Source: Phycicoccus endophyticus (GTDB lineage Bacteria; Actinomycetota; Actinomycetes; Actinomycetales; Dermatophilaceae). From it: DNA of 64,000 bases. The DNA is taken from NCBI RefSeq assembly GCF_011326735.1, contig NZ_JAANCN010000006.1:62001-126000 (forward strand). The letters run 5' to 3'. The notes below the pieces were generated by a model. It worked only from the letters and a program-made list of their open reading frames with translations. It did no database searches and was not told the origin of the DNA. A program made the translations under genes and the position numbers. Every line of letters starts with the position of its first letter. Position 1 is the stretch's first letter. Below, in pieces: positions 25,946 to 34,494 of the stretch.

Positions 25946-27850
25946 ATGACGCACCGGGACGACGTGGCGCGGCTCGAGGTCGAGTTCGCGGACGCGATGC
26001 AACGGATGTACGCCGTGGGCAACGGGCTCGCCCGGCTGCGCGTCGACCTCGACCGGGAGGGGCACGCGGCGCCCGCCCCGGTGGGTGCCGCCACCGGCGG
26101 CCCCGACCCGGCGCTGCGGGCGGCTGCGTCACCCGCCGCGCCGTCGGGCCGCGAGGCCCGACCCGTCCCGCCGCCGGCCGTAGGGGGGCCGGTGACCGGG
26201 GCGGACGCCGGGCCGTCCGCACCACACGCGGGCGGTCCGGCGCTGCCGCCTCCCACGGGCCCGGCGCTCCCGCACGTCCCGTGGTACCAGCGGGACGGGG
26301 CCGTCACGCGGGCCCTCGCGGTGGCGGGCGCCGTCGTCACCCTCTCGGGGGTGGCGATGCTGCTCGTCCTTGCGGTCCGGCACGGCTGGTTCGGGCCGGG
26401 GGCCCGGGTGAGCGCCGGCGCGCTCCTCGCGGTGCTGCTCGGTGGTCTCGGCGTGCGCGGAGGGGCGCGCGACCGGAGCACCGGCGGTCCCGTCGGGAGC
26501 GCGCCGGTGGCGCTCGTCGCGACCGGCGCCGCAGCCGCCTACCTCGACGTCGTCGCCGCCACCACGGCCTACGGCTGGCTCCCGGCGGTGCCGGGCCTCG
26601 TGCTGTGCCTCGTCGTGGCGGTCGCCGGGCTGGCGGTCGCCCGGCGGTGGGCCAGCGAGCTGCTGGCGGTCCTCATGGTCGCCGGTGCCGGCTCGCTCGC
26701 GCCCGTCGTGGTGGGGAGGCCCGGGTGGCTGCTCTCGGCCGTCCTCGGCATCCTCGCGCTCGTCGGGTGGTGGGCGGGGGCGGGCCGGCGGGCCCCGTGG
26801 CTGACCGTCACACGCACCGTCCCCGTCGCGCTCTCCCTCCTCGCCGGAGCAGGTGTCGGGTCCGGGGCCACCGAGCACCGCGCACTCCTGCTCGTGGCCC
26901 TTCTCGTCCTCGGCACGACGCTCGCCACCTCGGCGGTGTCGGTCCGGGGAGACGCGGACGACCTCGCCGCGAGCGCGGCCCTCGCCCTGGTCACCGTCGG
27001 CACGCTCGCCGTCGGCAGCGCGCAGCCGGGCTCGACCCGCACCCTGGCCTACGCCGTCATCGCCGTCGTCCTCCTTCTGGCCGCCGCGGCGCTCTCGCGG
27101 CCACCTGCCGGGCCGGTCGCCGGCCACCTCGTCGTCTCGGTCGCCACCGGCGGCGCGGTGGCGGCCGTGCTCGCGGTGCTCGACGGTGCACCGCGGGGCT
27201 TCGCGGGCACCGGGCTGTTGGCGCTGGCCCTCGGGCATCTCGCGGTGGCGGCCGGGAGCCGCTCGCGGGTCGCCCTCGGCCTGGGTGCCGGCGTCTCGGC
27301 GGTGGCGCTGCTCGGCTGGCTCGGCCACCCGGTCGCCATGGTGTCGGCCGAGCTCGCGACCCACCACGACCTGGCGGTCGCGGCCCTCGACAGCGTCCTC
27401 GCCGCCGGTGTCGTCGCGGTCGGGTGGTGGGCGGCCTCGAGGGCCACCGAGCTGCCCGTCGAGACCCGCCGGGTGGCCACCGTCATCGGGTGGGTCGTCG
27501 GGCTGGCCAGCACCGCAACCGTGCTCGTCAGCATCTCGACCCTCGTGGGCGAGCGTCTCGGCGGGCCGGGCACCGGGTTCACGACGGGTCACGCCCTGGC
27601 CACCGTGACCTGGGTGGGCGCCGCCGCCGGCCTCCTCCTGCACTCGCTGGCCCGTCCGTCGACGAGTGACCTCGCGCTGCGCAGCGGCCTGCTGCTCAGC
27701 GCCGTCGCCGTGACCAAGCTGTTCCTCTTCGACCTGGCCGCCCTCGACGGCGTCGTCCGCTCGGTCGCCTTCATCGCCGCCGGGCTGCTCCTGCTCGCCA
27801 CCGGCAGCCGGTACGCGCGAGCCTGGGAGCGGGTCCGCACGCGCACCTGA
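25946..27850 (+). CDS. DUF2339-type polytopic membrane protein
   Basis: 634 residues. A short N-terminal coiled coil (about 1-40, DDVARLEVEFADAMQRM) and a Pro/Gly-rich linker (about 45-110) are followed by VPWYQRDGAVTRALAVAGAVV and then about 16-18 hydrophobic helices to the end. This layout matches DUF2339 membrane proteins, whose function is not established; a role in envelope polymer handling is only a guess. ATG at 25946 is the first plausible start after the terminator hairpin. Composition is as in its neighbours. Confidence 0.75.
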   Translation: MTHRDDVARLEVEFADAMQRMYAVGNGLARLRVDLDREGHAAPAPVGAATGGPDPALRAAASPAAPSGREARPVPPPAVGGPVTGADAGPSAPHAGGPALPPPTGPALPHVPWYQRDGAVTRALAVAGAVVTLSGVAMLLVLAVRHGWFGPGARVSAGALLAVLLGGLGVRGGARDRSTGGPVGSAPVALVATGAAAAYLDVVAATTAYGWLPAVPGLVLCLVVAVAGLAVARRWASELLAVLMVAGAGSLAPVVVGRPGWLLSAVLGILALVGWWAGAGRRAPWLTVTRTVPVALSLLAGAGVGSGATEHRALLLVALLVLGTTLATSAVSVRGDADDLAASAALALVTVGTLAVGSAQPGSTRTLAYAVIAVVLLLAAAALSRPPAGPVAGHLVVSVATGGAVAAVLAVLDGAPRGFAGTGLLALALGHLAVAAGSRSRVALGLGAGVSAVALLGWLGHPVAMVSAELATHHDLAVAALDSVLAAGVVAVGWWAASRATELPVETRRVATVIGWVVGLASTATVLVSISTLVGERLGGPGTGFTTGHALATVTWVGAAAGLLLHSLARPSTSDLALRSGLLLSAVAVTKLFLFDLAALDGVVRSVAFIAAGLLLLATGSRYARAWERVRTRT

Positions 27851-27886
27851 GCCGCCCCCGGCGCGCGGCTGTGCCACAGTGGCGCG

Positions 27887-28543
27887 GTGGACAGCGTGGA
27901 GGCTCGCTGGGCCGCGGACTGCCGCGCCGCCCTGCCCGAGGCCGACGCCACCCTGGTCGCGTCCGCCGGTGCCGACCTCGCCCGCCGCTGGCGCGAGCCG
28001 CACCGCCACTACCACGGCGTGACCCACCTGGGCGAGGTCCTCGCCGCGGTCGACCGGCTCGCCCGCGCCGAGCACCTCGGCCCCGAGGGCCGGGACGCCG
28101 CACGGCTCGCGGCCTGGTTCCACGACGCGGTCTACTCGGTCACCGACCCGGAGGGCAACGAGCGCGCGAGCGCCGACCTCGCCGGGCACGTCCTCACCGG
28201 TCTCGGCGCCGAGGACGTGCTGGTCGGCCGGGTCGGCACCCTCGTCCTCGACACCGCGCGCCACGAGCTGCCCGCCGACCCACCCGACCCGGCACGGCCC
28301 GTGCTCCACGACGCCGACCTGTGGGTCCTCGCCGCCCCGGTGGCCCGGTTCGACGCCTACTGCGCGCAGGTGCGTGCGGAGTACGCCCACCTCGCGGCGC
28401 CCGTGTACGCCGCGGGCCGCACGCGGGTGCTGCGACCGCTCCTGGCCCGTCGGCACGTGTTCCGCACCCCGTACGCCCGCGGGAGGTGGGAGCCGGCGGC
28501 CCGGGAGAACCTCGCGCGCGAGCTCACCCGGCTGGCGGGCTGA
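27887..28543 (+). CDS. HD-domain metal-dependent phosphohydrolase
   Basis: 218-residue soluble protein with HD-superfamily metal motifs: RHYHGVTHLGEV (His ligands), WFHDAVYSV (His-Asp pair) and LHDADLWVL (distal Asp). This is the widespread bacterial group annotated as predicted metal-dependent HD phosphohydrolases; nucleotides or phosphoesters are likely substrates. GTG start with CACAGT six bases upstream. The 3' end overlaps the Nudix gene on the other strand by 20 bp. Confidence 0.85.
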   Translation: MDSVEARWAADCRAALPEADATLVASAGADLARRWREPHRHYHGVTHLGEVLAAVDRLARAEHLGPEGRDAARLAAWFHDAVYSVTDPEGNERASADLAGHVLTGLGAEDVLVGRVGTLVLDTARHELPADPPDPARPVLHDADLWVLAAPVARFDAYCAQVRAEYAHLAAPVYAAGRTRVLRPLLARRHVFRTPYARGRWEPAARENLARELTRLAG

Positions 28544-29297
28544 GCGTCGCCTCGAGCACGGGCCAGTAGAAGTCCTCGCCGCACAGGGTCCGCAGCTGCG
28601 GCCAGGTGACCCACCGGCGACCGTCGACGTCCGCCGCACCGGGCAGCAGCGGGGGCCGTTCGGCGCGAAGGTGCACCGTGTAGAGCTGCATGAGGTCCTG
28701 GCCGGGCCGCCATCGGCCGTCGCCCCGGTGGTGGAACCGCTCGTACCCCACCGGTCGCAGCTCCCCGACGTCGACGACCAGGCCCGTCTCCTCCCGCAGC
28801 TCACGGACGGCGTTCTCGCGCACCGTCTCCGGCGGTTCCCGCCATCCGCCGGGGGGACCCCACTGGTCCCGGCGCACCGAGTGCACGACGAGATGGTGCC
28901 CCGCGGCGTCCCGCACGAAGGTCATCGCGGCGAAGACCCGGGCCGGCGGCACCTCCCGGGGGGAGCGGATGAGGTCGACGTCCGCCCGGGTGCCGTCCGG
29001 GAAGCCCACGCCGAGCACCCGGGCGACGCCCTTGTCGCCCCGGCGCTTGCGGATGCGCAGCCCGCTGGAGAGCAGCGCGGCGAGCAGCTCACGGGCACTG
29101 ACCGGCCGGGCGCCCGCCGCGACGACGGACGGGTAACGCTCCTCGGGCACGTCGTAGTGGTCGCCCTCGAACGCCTGGCGGGGCAGGCCGCAGCCCTGGG
29201 CGAAGGCGTGCAGCTCCTCGAGGCTGGCGTCGCTGACGAGGTGGGACCAGCGGCGCCCGTACGCCTCGACCGCGGGCGGGTCGACGAGGATGGCCAC
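28524..29297 (-). CDS. DUF4031-Nudix fusion hydrolase
   Basis: 257 residues made of two modules. Residues 2-85 match the stand-alone DUF4031 family (ILVDPPAVEAYGRRWSHLVSD, DHYDVPEERYP, RELLAALLSSGLRIRKRRGD). Residues about 115-250 are a Nudix hydrolase; its Nudix box spans 150-173 and contains the core RELREETGL. Nudix enzymes split nucleoside diphosphates linked to another group; the substrate here is not evident. GTG at 29297 follows TAGGCT by six bases (leaderless). The fusion suggests that DUF4031 works on or with nucleotide-type substrates. Confidence 0.86.
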   Translation of the reverse strand: MAILVDPPAVEAYGRRWSHLVSDASLEELHAFAQGCGLPRQAFEGDHYDVPEERYPSVVAAGARPVSARELLAALLSSGLRIRKRRGDKGVARVLGVGFPDGTRADVDLIRSPREVPPARVFAAMTFVRDAAGHHLVVHSVRRDQWGPPGGWREPPETVRENAVRELREETGLVVDVGELRPVGYERFHHRGDGRWRPGQDLMQLYTVHLRAERPPLLPGAADVDGRRWVTWPQLRTLCGEDFYWPVLEATLSPPAG

Positions 29298-29412
29298 CCA
29301 CCGAGCCTAGACGCCCTCCCCCTGTGGAAAACCCTGCGGCGCCGGGCCGCGCAGCGCCTAGCGTCGTGGCGACGGGCCGGCCACCGGGGCCGGCCGGGCA
29401 GGAGGTTCCCTC

Positions 29413-29703
29413 ATGGCAGCACAGTTCCAGGTCGACACCGACCGCATCGCGGCCGCGTCCGGCGACGTCGCGCGCATCAGCGCCGAGATCGAGGGCCAGG
29501 TGGGGGTCATGCTCGCCCGGCTCACCGGGCTCCAGGACGCCTGGACGGGCACCGCGTCGGCCCAGTTCCAGGGGGTCGTCGAGCAGTGGCGTGCCACACA
29601 GCAGCAGGTGCGCGACTCGCTGGACTCGATCGGCCAGGTCCTCGGCGCCGCGGGGACGCAGTACGCGGAGACCGAGGCCCAGGCGGTGCGGATGTTCTCC
29701 TAG
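29413..29703 (+). CDS. WXG100-family (ESAT-6-like) protein
   Basis: 96 residues, two long helices joined by a turn with the WXG motif Trp44-Thr-Gly in DAWTGTAS. No signal peptide. Such proteins form helical-hairpin dimers and are exported by type VII secretion, but no EccC, EccB or other secretion gene is in this window. A strong ribosome site AGGAGG precedes the ATG. The stop overlaps the stop of the PhoD-like gene on the opposite strand by 4 bp. Confidence 0.88.
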   Translation: MAAQFQVDTDRIAAASGDVARISAEIEGQVGVMLARLTGLQDAWTGTASAQFQGVVEQWRATQQQVRDSLDSIGQVLGAAGTQYAETEAQAVRMFS

Positions 29704-31394
29704 CCCGGTGGGTCGAGCCGCACCGTGGACACCACCCGCAGCCAGGGGTGGTCGTGGTCGGTGCCCTCGACCATGCCCGTCACCCACGTCAGCTCGAGAC
29801 CGGTGGGCAGCACCCGGCACAGCGCGACGTTGTTGTCGAACCACGGCCCCTCGGTGACCGTCCACGGGTAGGCCGGGTCGGGTGCCCGCTCGGAGCGGGC
29901 GCGCAGCCATCGCATCGGCCGCACGAGCGAGCGCGCGAGCATCGACATCATCACCCGCACCCCCCGCGGCATGGGGTTGCGGATGGGTGAGCACACCGCC
30001 TGGGTCACCCGGGAGCGCGCACCGTACTGGCCGACGTCGCTCACCTCGGCGAAGTAGGAGTTGTGGACGTCGCCGGAGAGGAACGTGATGCTGTCCGGCG
30101 CCTCGCCGCGGTGCCCGCGCGCGAGGTCCATGACCATCTCGAAGACCTCGTCGAACCCCGAGTTGAACGCCGCCCAGTGCTCGAGGTCCACGCTGCGTCT
30201 CAGCTGCTCGCCGAGATGCGCGAAGGGCCGACCGTAGGCTCCCTGGGCGACGGCCTCGTCGATGGCCTCGAAGTCGTGCAGCCCCGGCGGCAGCAGGAAG
30301 GGCAGCGAGGTCCCGACGAAGACGTGCCGGTAGCCGCCACGGAGGGTGTCGTCGAGCCAGCGGGTCTCGACCGGGTCGAGCATCGAGCGGTGGTCGGGCT
30401 GCAGGTCGCGGGCGGCCCGCGAGTCCAGGACGACGAGGAGACAGTCGCCGAGCTCGCGGGTGTGGCTCCACCGGTAGGTCTCGGGCTCGGCGTCCGCGCG
30501 GGTCGCGAGCGCCTCGAGGGCCTCGGTGAGGTCGAGCTCTCCCGCGGCGCCGGACGCGGCATGCTCGAGGACCCCGCGGTAGACCTCCTCGCGGGCGAGC
30601 TGGGCCGGTGAGAGGTTGCCGATGTGCTGGTGGACCCAGTACGACGCCAGCCCGGAGACGATCCGCTCCTGCCACCAGCTCGTCGCCCGGATGTCGCGGC
30701 GCCAGGCCCACGAGGTGTTCCAGTCGTCGCGGATGTCGTGGTCGTCGAAGATCATCGCCGACGGGAGGGTCGACAGCAGCCAGCGCACGACCGGCTCGGC
30801 CCAGGTGAGCCGGTAGAGCTCGTCGTACTCCGGGTAGTCCTTGATCTCCTCGTAGGGCGGCTCCTTGAGGCTGCGCCGCGAGCGCATGAACTCCTTCAGC
30901 TGCGGGTTGGGGGTGGTGTCGGCGTAGACCTGGTCCCCGAGGAGCAGGAGCAGGTCGGGCCAGCCGGCCCCCGGGTCGTCCCGCAGGGCCACCCCGAGGC
31001 TGCGCAGCGCGTCGACCCCGTGCTCGGCGACCCCCTCCGCGTCGTGGCTGCCCGTCGTGCGGCAGGACCCGAAGGCGAACGAGGGCAGCCGGCCCGGGTC
31101 GAGGGTGCGGATGCGGCTCGGCGGCGCCCCCTCGAGCGGCCACTCGGGCTCCTCGTCGACGAGCACCTCGTAGGGGTCGTCGCTGCCGGGCTCGAGGCCC
31201 TCGCAGACGACGAGCGCGTAGTGCGACCCGTGCACGCCGAACGTCGGGGCGCTCCACGTGCGCCCGGCACGCCGGACGCTCACCGAGGCGGCCCGCGCGG
31301 TGCGGACCCACACCGTCGCCGAGGTGGCGTCGACGTACCTCAGGAGGGGCCCGAGGACGAGCGGATGGTCGTCGCCGGCGGCGGGATGGCTCAT
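29700..31394 (-). CDS. PhoD-like alkaline phosphatase / phosphodiesterase
   Basis: 564-residue metallophosphoesterase. N-terminal beta domain (about 1-105) and PhoD core with FAFGSCRTTG, LLLLGDQVYAD, AMIFDDHDIRDDWNTS and FLSGDVHNSYFAEV, which carry the Asp, Asn and His metal ligands. Unlike classical PhoD there is no Tat or Sec signal, so it is probably cytoplasmic. ATG at 31394 follows GGGGG; an upstream ATG three codons earlier is also in frame. Substrate unknown; phosphodiester lipids or polyols are typical. Confidence 0.88.
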   Translation of the reverse strand: MSHPAAGDDHPLVLGPLLRYVDATSATVWVRTARAASVSVRRAGRTWSAPTFGVHGSHYALVVCEGLEPGSDDPYEVLVDEEPEWPLEGAPPSRIRTLDPGRLPSFAFGSCRTTGSHDAEGVAEHGVDALRSLGVALRDDPGAGWPDLLLLLGDQVYADTTPNPQLKEFMRSRRSLKEPPYEEIKDYPEYDELYRLTWAEPVVRWLLSTLPSAMIFDDHDIRDDWNTSWAWRRDIRATSWWQERIVSGLASYWVHQHIGNLSPAQLAREEVYRGVLEHAASGAAGELDLTEALEALATRADAEPETYRWSHTRELGDCLLVVLDSRAARDLQPDHRSMLDPVETRWLDDTLRGGYRHVFVGTSLPFLLPPGLHDFEAIDEAVAQGAYGRPFAHLGEQLRRSVDLEHWAAFNSGFDEVFEMVMDLARGHRGEAPDSITFLSGDVHNSYFAEVSDVGQYGARSRVTQAVCSPIRNPMPRGVRVMMSMLARSLVRPMRWLRARSERAPDPAYPWTVTEGPWFDNNVALCRVLPTGLELTWVTGMVEGTDHDHPWLRVVSTVRLDPPG

Positions 31395-31499
31395 GACCCC
31401 CATCCTGCACTGTCCCCCCGTGCGGCGATCTAGACTGGCCGACCGCACACCGCCCACGTCACGGGGTCACGGCACGCGCCGAGGCCGGCTCGGAGGTCC

Positions 31500-33164
31500 A
31501 TGTCCCAGCAGGACGGCGGCTCGCCGCCCCGGCAGGGCTCCGGGGGCAGCGTCGCCCGCAACAGCACGGTCATGGCCGTCGGGACCTTCGGGTCCCGGGT
31601 GCTCGGGTTCGTGCGCACCGCGATGCTCACGGCCGTCGTCGGGGGCGCGCTCGCCGCCGACTCCTTCACCGTGGGCAACTCGCTGCCGACCCAGGTGTAC
31701 GTCCTGATCAACGGTGGCCTGCTCTCGGCCGTCCTCATCCCCGCGTTCACCCGGGCGATGTCGCACGCCGACCGCGGGCGGGACTACAGCGACCGGCTGA
31801 TCACCCTCTCGCTGCTCGTGCTCGGCGGCTCGACCCTCCTCATGCTGCTCGCGGCCCCCCTCATCGTCGACCTGCTCAGCGCGAACAAGGACCCGCAGTT
31901 CCTGTCGCTGACGACGTACATCGCCTACCTGTGCCTGCCGCAGATCTTCTTCTACGGGCTGTACTCGGTCCTCGGCCAGGTGCTCAACGTCTACGGCCGC
32001 TTCACCGCGTTCGCGTGGGCGCCGGCGTGGGCGAACGTCGTCCAGATCGCCGGGCTGGCGTGGTTCCTCCTGGAGTGGGGCCAGCAGGCCTCCATCCGCA
32101 CCTGGACCCCCGCCATGGTCTGGGTGCTCGCGGGGACCACGACCCTCGGCATCGCCGTCCAGGGGGTCTCCCTCGCCGTGCCGCTGTACCGGATGGGCTT
32201 CCGGTACCGGCCACGCTTCGGCTGGCGGGGCTACGGCTTCCGGGAGGTCGGCACGATGGCCGGCTGGACGATCGCCGCGCTCGTCCTCTCCCAGGTCTCC
32301 GGGCTGGTCCAGACGCGGGCGATGACCGTCGGAGCCAGCCAGGCCGAGCACGTCGCGGGCAACGCGGTGCAGCAGTACGCCTACAGCCTGTTCATCCTGC
32401 CGCACTCGCTGATCACGGTCTCGATCGTCACCGCGCTCTACCCGCAGATGGCGCGCGCCCACCACGACGGCGACCTGGCCGGGATGCGGCACTGGCTGCG
32501 CCGGGGGCTCGAGGGGCCGGCCGTGCTCGTCATCCCCGCGACCGCGGCGCTCGTCGCCCTCGCCCGCCCGATGGCGGCGACGCTCTACCCGGGCCTGCGC
32601 TACGACCCCGCCCACGGGATCGACGAGCCGGCCGACGTCGCGCTCGTCCTGGCCCTCATGGCGCTCGGGACCCTGCCGTTCGGCATCACCGCGCTCAAGC
32701 AGCGCTACTGCTTCGCCCGGGGCGACGGCTGGACCAACTTCTGGCTCGTCGGGCTCATGGCCGGCGGCAACATCCTCGTCGCGCTCGTCGCCATGTACCT
32801 CACGCCGCCGCGCTACGTCGTCGCCGTCGTGGCCCTGGGGATGACCCTCTCCAGCCTGGTCAACGCGGTGGTCTTCGTCGCGCTCGCCCGCCGCCAGCTG
32901 CACGGCCTGGGCTTCCGGCCCGTCCTGCGGCTGTGGGTGCGGCTCACCGTGGCCGCCGGCCTCGCGGGGGTCGCCGGGTGGGCGGTCGCCTCCCTCGTGG
33001 CGCACCGGGACGGGCCCTGGCGGGAGCAGGCGCTCGGCCTGGCCGCCGGGGGGGCGGTGCTCGTCCTCGTCTTCTACGTCCTCGCCCGGCTGCTGCGCAT
33101 CCGGCAGGTCGACGACATGGTCGGGGCGGTCACCTCGCGCGCCGGCCGGCTCGTCCGCCGCTGA
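31500..33164 (+). CDS. murJ: Lipid II flippase MurJ (MviN)
   Basis: 554-residue membrane protein of the MOP superfamily, about 14 helices, moving lipid II across the membrane for peptidoglycan synthesis. Family landmarks: GTFGSRVLGFVRTAMLTAVVG at the N-terminus, ADSFTVGNSLPTQVYVLING and GLLSAVLIPAFTRAM, and FILPHSLITVSIVTALYPQMAR. Length is right for a catalytic core without the long C-terminal kinase-like tail of mycobacterial MviN. ATG at 31500 has GGAGG close by; TAGACT at 31435 suggests a leader of about 60 nt. It converges on two wall-bridge enzymes. Confidence 0.9.
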   Translation: MSQQDGGSPPRQGSGGSVARNSTVMAVGTFGSRVLGFVRTAMLTAVVGGALAADSFTVGNSLPTQVYVLINGGLLSAVLIPAFTRAMSHADRGRDYSDRLITLSLLVLGGSTLLMLLAAPLIVDLLSANKDPQFLSLTTYIAYLCLPQIFFYGLYSVLGQVLNVYGRFTAFAWAPAWANVVQIAGLAWFLLEWGQQASIRTWTPAMVWVLAGTTTLGIAVQGVSLAVPLYRMGFRYRPRFGWRGYGFREVGTMAGWTIAALVLSQVSGLVQTRAMTVGASQAEHVAGNAVQQYAYSLFILPHSLITVSIVTALYPQMARAHHDGDLAGMRHWLRRGLEGPAVLVIPATAALVALARPMAATLYPGLRYDPAHGIDEPADVALVLALMALGTLPFGITALKQRYCFARGDGWTNFWLVGLMAGGNILVALVAMYLTPPRYVVAVVALGMTLSSLVNAVVFVALARRQLHGLGFRPVLRLWVRLTVAAGLAGVAGWAVASLVAHRDGPWREQALGLAAGGAVLVLVFYVLARLLRIRQVDDMVGAVTSRAGRLVRR

Positions 33165-33165
33165 G

Positions 33166-33191
33166 CCGGCCGTCCCTGCGGACCGGGCCGG
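33166..33191. terminator. Possible bidirectional terminator between murJ and the ATP-grasp gene
   Basis: Inverted repeat centred near 33178 (CCGGCC-GTCC / GGAC-CG-GGCCGG, with a 2-nt bulge) in the 33-bp gap between two convergent genes. Confidence 0.4.
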
Positions 33192-33197
33192 ACGTCC

Positions 33198-34472
33198 TCA
33201 GCCCGCCGAGCGGGCGGCGGCCTGCGGGTCGTAGTAGCGGTGGAACTTGCGGTCGTAGCTGAGACCGCCGGCGAGCACCTTCGCCCAGCGACGGGGGTCG
33301 CGCTCGGCACGGTAGTGCAGCGGGTTGCGCAGGCCGCCGGCGTCGATGACCCGCCGCACCTGCGACCACAGCTCGGGGTGTGGCCGCAGCGCCCACCGCA
33401 GCGTGCGCACGGGGACGATCGAGTACACGGTCTCCTCGGTGGTCTCCACGAGGTCGTCGCCGTCGGGGAGGGCGTCCTCGACCCACTCCTGGACGTAGTA
33501 GCGCACCGCGTTGTGCCCGGTGCCCGTGACGTAGTAGTTCGAGCGTCCGAGGCGCGGGTTGAGCTCGAAGAACTTCGTCGAGCCGTCCCGCGGGTCGTAC
33601 TTGAGGTCGAAGTTGGCGTACCCGACCCAGCCGAGCTCGGCGAGGATCCGCCCGGCCTGGGCGACGGTCTCGCCGTCGCGTCCGGTGAGGATGCCCGCGG
33701 GCACCCCGAGCAGGCCCGGCGAGTGCTCCTCGAGGAGCGTGCGGCCGTAGGCGGCGAACCGGACCCGCGAGCTGCGGTCGCAGTAGCAGGTGAGGATGCG
33801 CATCCCGGTGTCGTCGCCGGGGATGAGGTCCTGGACGACCAGCTCGTCGTGGTAGCCGGCATCCCGGATATGCCGCAGCAGCGCGGACAGCTCGGCGTGC
33901 GACCGAACGGTGTGCACCTTGGACTGGCCCTCGAAGCTCACCGCCGCCCAGGCGGCGGGGGTCGTCGGCTTGACGACCAGCGGGTAGCCGAAGCCGGGCT
34001 CGACCTCGACGCTCGCGGGGTCGGCGAGGTCGAGCGAGCGGGTGGCCGGCACGCTGACGCCCGCGGCCCGAGCCACCTCGTCGAAGGTGTGCTTGCGGGT
34101 CGCGCGCTCCAGCGGGCCGGTCCCGACGTACGGGATGCGCCAGTCCGCACCGAGCCGGCCGCGCAGCGCGACGACGGTCTCGACGAGCGAGTCCGAGGTC
34201 GCGAGGAGCAGCTTGGGCAGCGTGGTGGCGCCGAGCGCCTCCTCGAGCGTGGCGAGCAGCACCTCGGGGTCGACGGCGTCCCGGCACGGCAGCAGCTCGA
34301 GGACCGAGGAGTGGTCGGTCACCCAGGTGCCGACGCTCGCGACGACGACCGAGCGCACGCCGTAGCCCTCGTGGAAGGCCCGGACGAGGGAGTAGGCGCC
34401 GACGTGGCCGCCGACGACGACGGGCAGGAAGGGCTGGTCGGCCAGCTCGGGCGGCAGGAGTGGGGTGCTCAC
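33198..34472 (-). CDS. ATP-grasp ligase resembling peptidoglycan D-aspartate ligase
   Basis: 424-residue ATP-grasp enzyme. Segments VRAFHEGYG, SFEGQSKVHTV, VVQDLIPGDDTGMRILTCYCD, GYANFDLKYDPRDGSTKFFELN and RLGRSNYYVTGTGHN line up with the corresponding parts of Aslfm, the Enterococcus faecium ligase that joins D-Asp to the third amino acid of the peptidoglycan precursor (recalled sequence, not searched). The upstream FemX gene ends 22 bp away and is co-oriented, which fits a joint role in the interpeptide bridge. The added residue could be D-Asp, D-Glu or another amino acid. GTG start with a weak ribosome site. Confidence 0.8.
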   Translation of the reverse strand: MSTPLLPPELADQPFLPVVVGGHVGAYSLVRAFHEGYGVRSVVVASVGTWVTDHSSVLELLPCRDAVDPEVLLATLEEALGATTLPKLLLATSDSLVETVVALRGRLGADWRIPYVGTGPLERATRKHTFDEVARAAGVSVPATRSLDLADPASVEVEPGFGYPLVVKPTTPAAWAAVSFEGQSKVHTVRSHAELSALLRHIRDAGYHDELVVQDLIPGDDTGMRILTCYCDRSSRVRFAAYGRTLLEEHSPGLLGVPAGILTGRDGETVAQAGRILAELGWVGYANFDLKYDPRDGSTKFFELNPRLGRSNYYVTGTGHNAVRYYVQEWVEDALPDGDDLVETTEETVYSIVPVRTLRWALRPHPELWSQVRRVIDAGGLRNPLHYRAERDPRRWAKVLAGGLSYDRKFHRYYDPQAAARSAG

Positions 34473-34494
34473 GGGCTTCTCGGTGCTCTCGGGG

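Noticed and set aside
26129-28804. 891-residue minus-strand frame.
   Set aside because: Low-complexity antisense frame across the DUF2339 and HD genes; no recognisable domain.
33198-34472. Carbamoyl-phosphate synthase or biotin carboxylase fragment.
   Set aside because: The protein is a complete stand-alone ATP-grasp enzyme whose motifs follow the D-aspartate ligase order, and its partner is a FemX gene.
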